Shown: positions 3,985 through 5,011 of the stretch, piece after piece
Layout: every line of letters starts with the position of its first letter
How positions within the stretch are numbered: the first letter of the stretch is position 1
Source of the DNA: Candidatus Staskawiczbacteria bacterium RIFOXYD1_FULL_32_13
GTDB taxonomy: Bacteria; Patescibacteriota; Minisyncoccia; Minisyncoccales; Staskawiczbacteraceae
NCBI GenBank assembly: GCA_001820485.1
Contig: MHPU01000012.1
Span: 17,084-22,094 of the forward strand
Direction of reading: 5' to 3'
Length of the DNA: 5,011 nt
Position numbers and translations under genes: made by a program
Notes under the pieces: model-generated
Database searches by the model: none
Seen by the model: only the letters and a program-made list of their open reading frames with translations
What the model was told of the DNA's origin: nothing

Positions 3985-5011
3985 ATGAAAATACAATTTA
4001 AAAATAGAATAATATCATTTTTAATTTTATTGTCGTTATTTGTTCCTTTGTTATCAAACGCATGGATTATGGTTCCTTCAAATAATATAACCATAGATTT
4101 AACCACGCAAGGATTAGAGGGCAATTTTCACTTTACAGTAAAATCACAATTATTAACTTGTGATCAAGATGGCAATAATTGTCAAAGTAGCTGGGTTGAC
4201 TATGATCAATTTGATTTGCAAACGCAAGGTTTATTGGCAACAAAAACAATATCTCTTGACCAAGGAAATTATATGATAACTCAAGATGAATTGCAGGGAT
4301 TAAACTTACAACCCATAACTTGCATTAGTGATTTCGTGCCAGATATTTATACCCCTTGGATACACGATAGTTTTATTCAACAAGAAAATGGAATAGCAAT
4401 TTATCCAGCTGGAGTGTGGGAGAATATTGTTTGTAGTTTTAATAATAAAAAAGTTGCAGATAAAACGCCCGTTTTAATTGTTCCGGGAATTATGGGAACA
4501 GAAATGAAAAACGGAAGTGAGTTGTTGTGGCCAGATATTCTAAGGATGTCATATACTATAGGAGATGGGTTCATGGATCCACTATCATTTAATAAGGATT
4601 TGACTCCAAGTAATAGTAGTGTGTCTACTGGAAAAGTGGTTGAAAATCCAGATAAACTAGCTGATTATACAGAAGGATTAAAAAAGGAATTTGTTGATCA
4701 GGGCTATATTGAAGGCGAAACTCTTTTTACTTTTCCGTATGATTGGAGATATGGAATTAGTGGGGAATTTGCAGATGGCACGACTAATGTGGATCTTTTG
4801 AAAAATAAAATTGAGATTATTCTAGCTCAAACAGGTAAAGACAAAATTGAAATTGTAGCTCATAGTATGGGTGGTATTTTAACCAAGAAGTATGTAATAG
4901 ATAACTCAGCTAATCACAAGATAAATAAGGCAATATTTGTGGGAGTGCCAAATTTGGGTTCTCCTGAAGTTGTAAAAACCCTGATACAAGGAGATAATAT
5001 GGGTATTCCTT
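3985..5011 (+). CDS. Secreted LCAT/PDAT-family alpha/beta hydrolase (lipase or acyltransferase), N-terminal 342 residues, 3' end outside window
   Basis: The frame stays open from ATG 3985 to the window edge. Residues 1-26 form a signal peptide: Lys2, Lys6 and Arg8, a hydrophobic core at about 9-23, and a likely cut after SNA. Residues 27-155 are a domain I do not recognise, with Cys59, Cys66, Cys113 and Cys150 that may form disulfides. From about 160 the lecithin:cholesterol acyltransferase-like fold begins: TPVLIVPGIMGTEM (oxyanion region), FPYDWR (250-255, characteristic of LCAT and PDAT proteins), IVAHSMGG (nucleophile Ser294; the first Gly of GxSxG is Ala), and VGVPNLGSP (319-327; family GTPxxGSP). 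The catalytic Asp and His should lie further on. Relatives cleave or transfer acyl chains of phospholipids and other lipids. A secreted form would act on surface lipids, possibly those of a host or neighbouring cell; that target is inference. No Shine-Dalgarno sequence is seen. It probably shares a transcript with the small membrane protein upstream. Confidence 0.9.
   Translation, partial: MKIQFKNRIISFLILLSLFVPLLSNAWIMVPSNNITIDLTTQGLEGNFHFTVKSQLLTCDQDGNNCQSSWVDYDQFDLQTQGLLATKTISLDQGNYMITQDELQGLNLQPITCISDFVPDIYTPWIHDSFIQQENGIAIYPAGVWENIVCSFNNKKVADKTPVLIVPGIMGTEMKNGSELLWPDILRMSYTIGDGFMDPLSFNKDLTPSNSSVSTGKVVENPDKLADYTEGLKKEFVDQGYIEGETLFTFPYDWRYGISGEFADGTTNVDLLKNKIEIILAQTGKDKIEIVAHSMGGILTKKYVIDNSANHKINKAIFVGVPNLGSPEVVKTLIQGDNMGIP

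Noticed and set aside
3927..4124. Minus-strand frame of 65 codons
   Set aside because: It is opposite the signal peptide and N-terminus of the LCAT-like gene and has no recognisable features.

Overview
The window is AT-rich (only the 1380-1512 block is visibly richer in G+C) and almost entirely on the plus strand. Genes are short and closely packed, no start codon has a recognisable Shine-Dalgarno sequence, and several promoters have a TAAAAT or TATAAT -10 box just upstream of the gene. Together with the gene types (a divergent RlmN-like protein, tiny zinc-ribbon proteins, single-TM proteins with lone extracytoplasmic domains, a secreted LCAT-like hydrolase), this suggests an uncultivated Patescibacteria/CPR-type bacterium. 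That assignment is inference, since no marker gene is present. The standard code works throughout: reading TGA as glycine does not restore the one broken gene.

Left part (1-1290): the 3' end of a radical-SAM RlmN/Cfr-family methyltransferase gene is followed by a promoter and the remnant of a Nudix hydrolase gene. The remnant has a one-base frameshift at its start codon and has lost everything after the first half of the Nudix box. It runs into an intact HAD-superfamily hydrolase gene whose start lies inside the remnant's reading frame.

Middle (1291-3512): a 247-base gene-free gap holds a good promoter and then about 135 bases packed with hairpins. These include a perfect 10-bp stem, a stem with a GCAA tetraloop, and an 8-base hairpin loop fully complementary to a GGTGGTG-type stretch just before a T-run. 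This looks like an undescribed structured RNA or cis-acting attenuator. It is followed by a three-gene set with 5- and 8-base gaps: a cytosolic zinc-ribbon protein, a zinc-ribbon protein with one membrane segment, and a membrane-anchored protein with an extracytoplasmic C-terminal domain. A clear intrinsic terminator closes the set. The set may act as one unit linking cytoplasm and cell surface, but no function can be assigned.

Right part (3511-5011): a promoter overlapping that terminator drives a small three-TM protein and then a large gene, open at the window end, for a secreted alpha/beta hydrolase of the lecithin:cholesterol acyltransferase (LCAT/PDAT) family. Its signal peptide, oxyanion-region motif, FPYDWR motif and nucleophile Ser294 are all visible; the catalytic Asp and His lie beyond the window.
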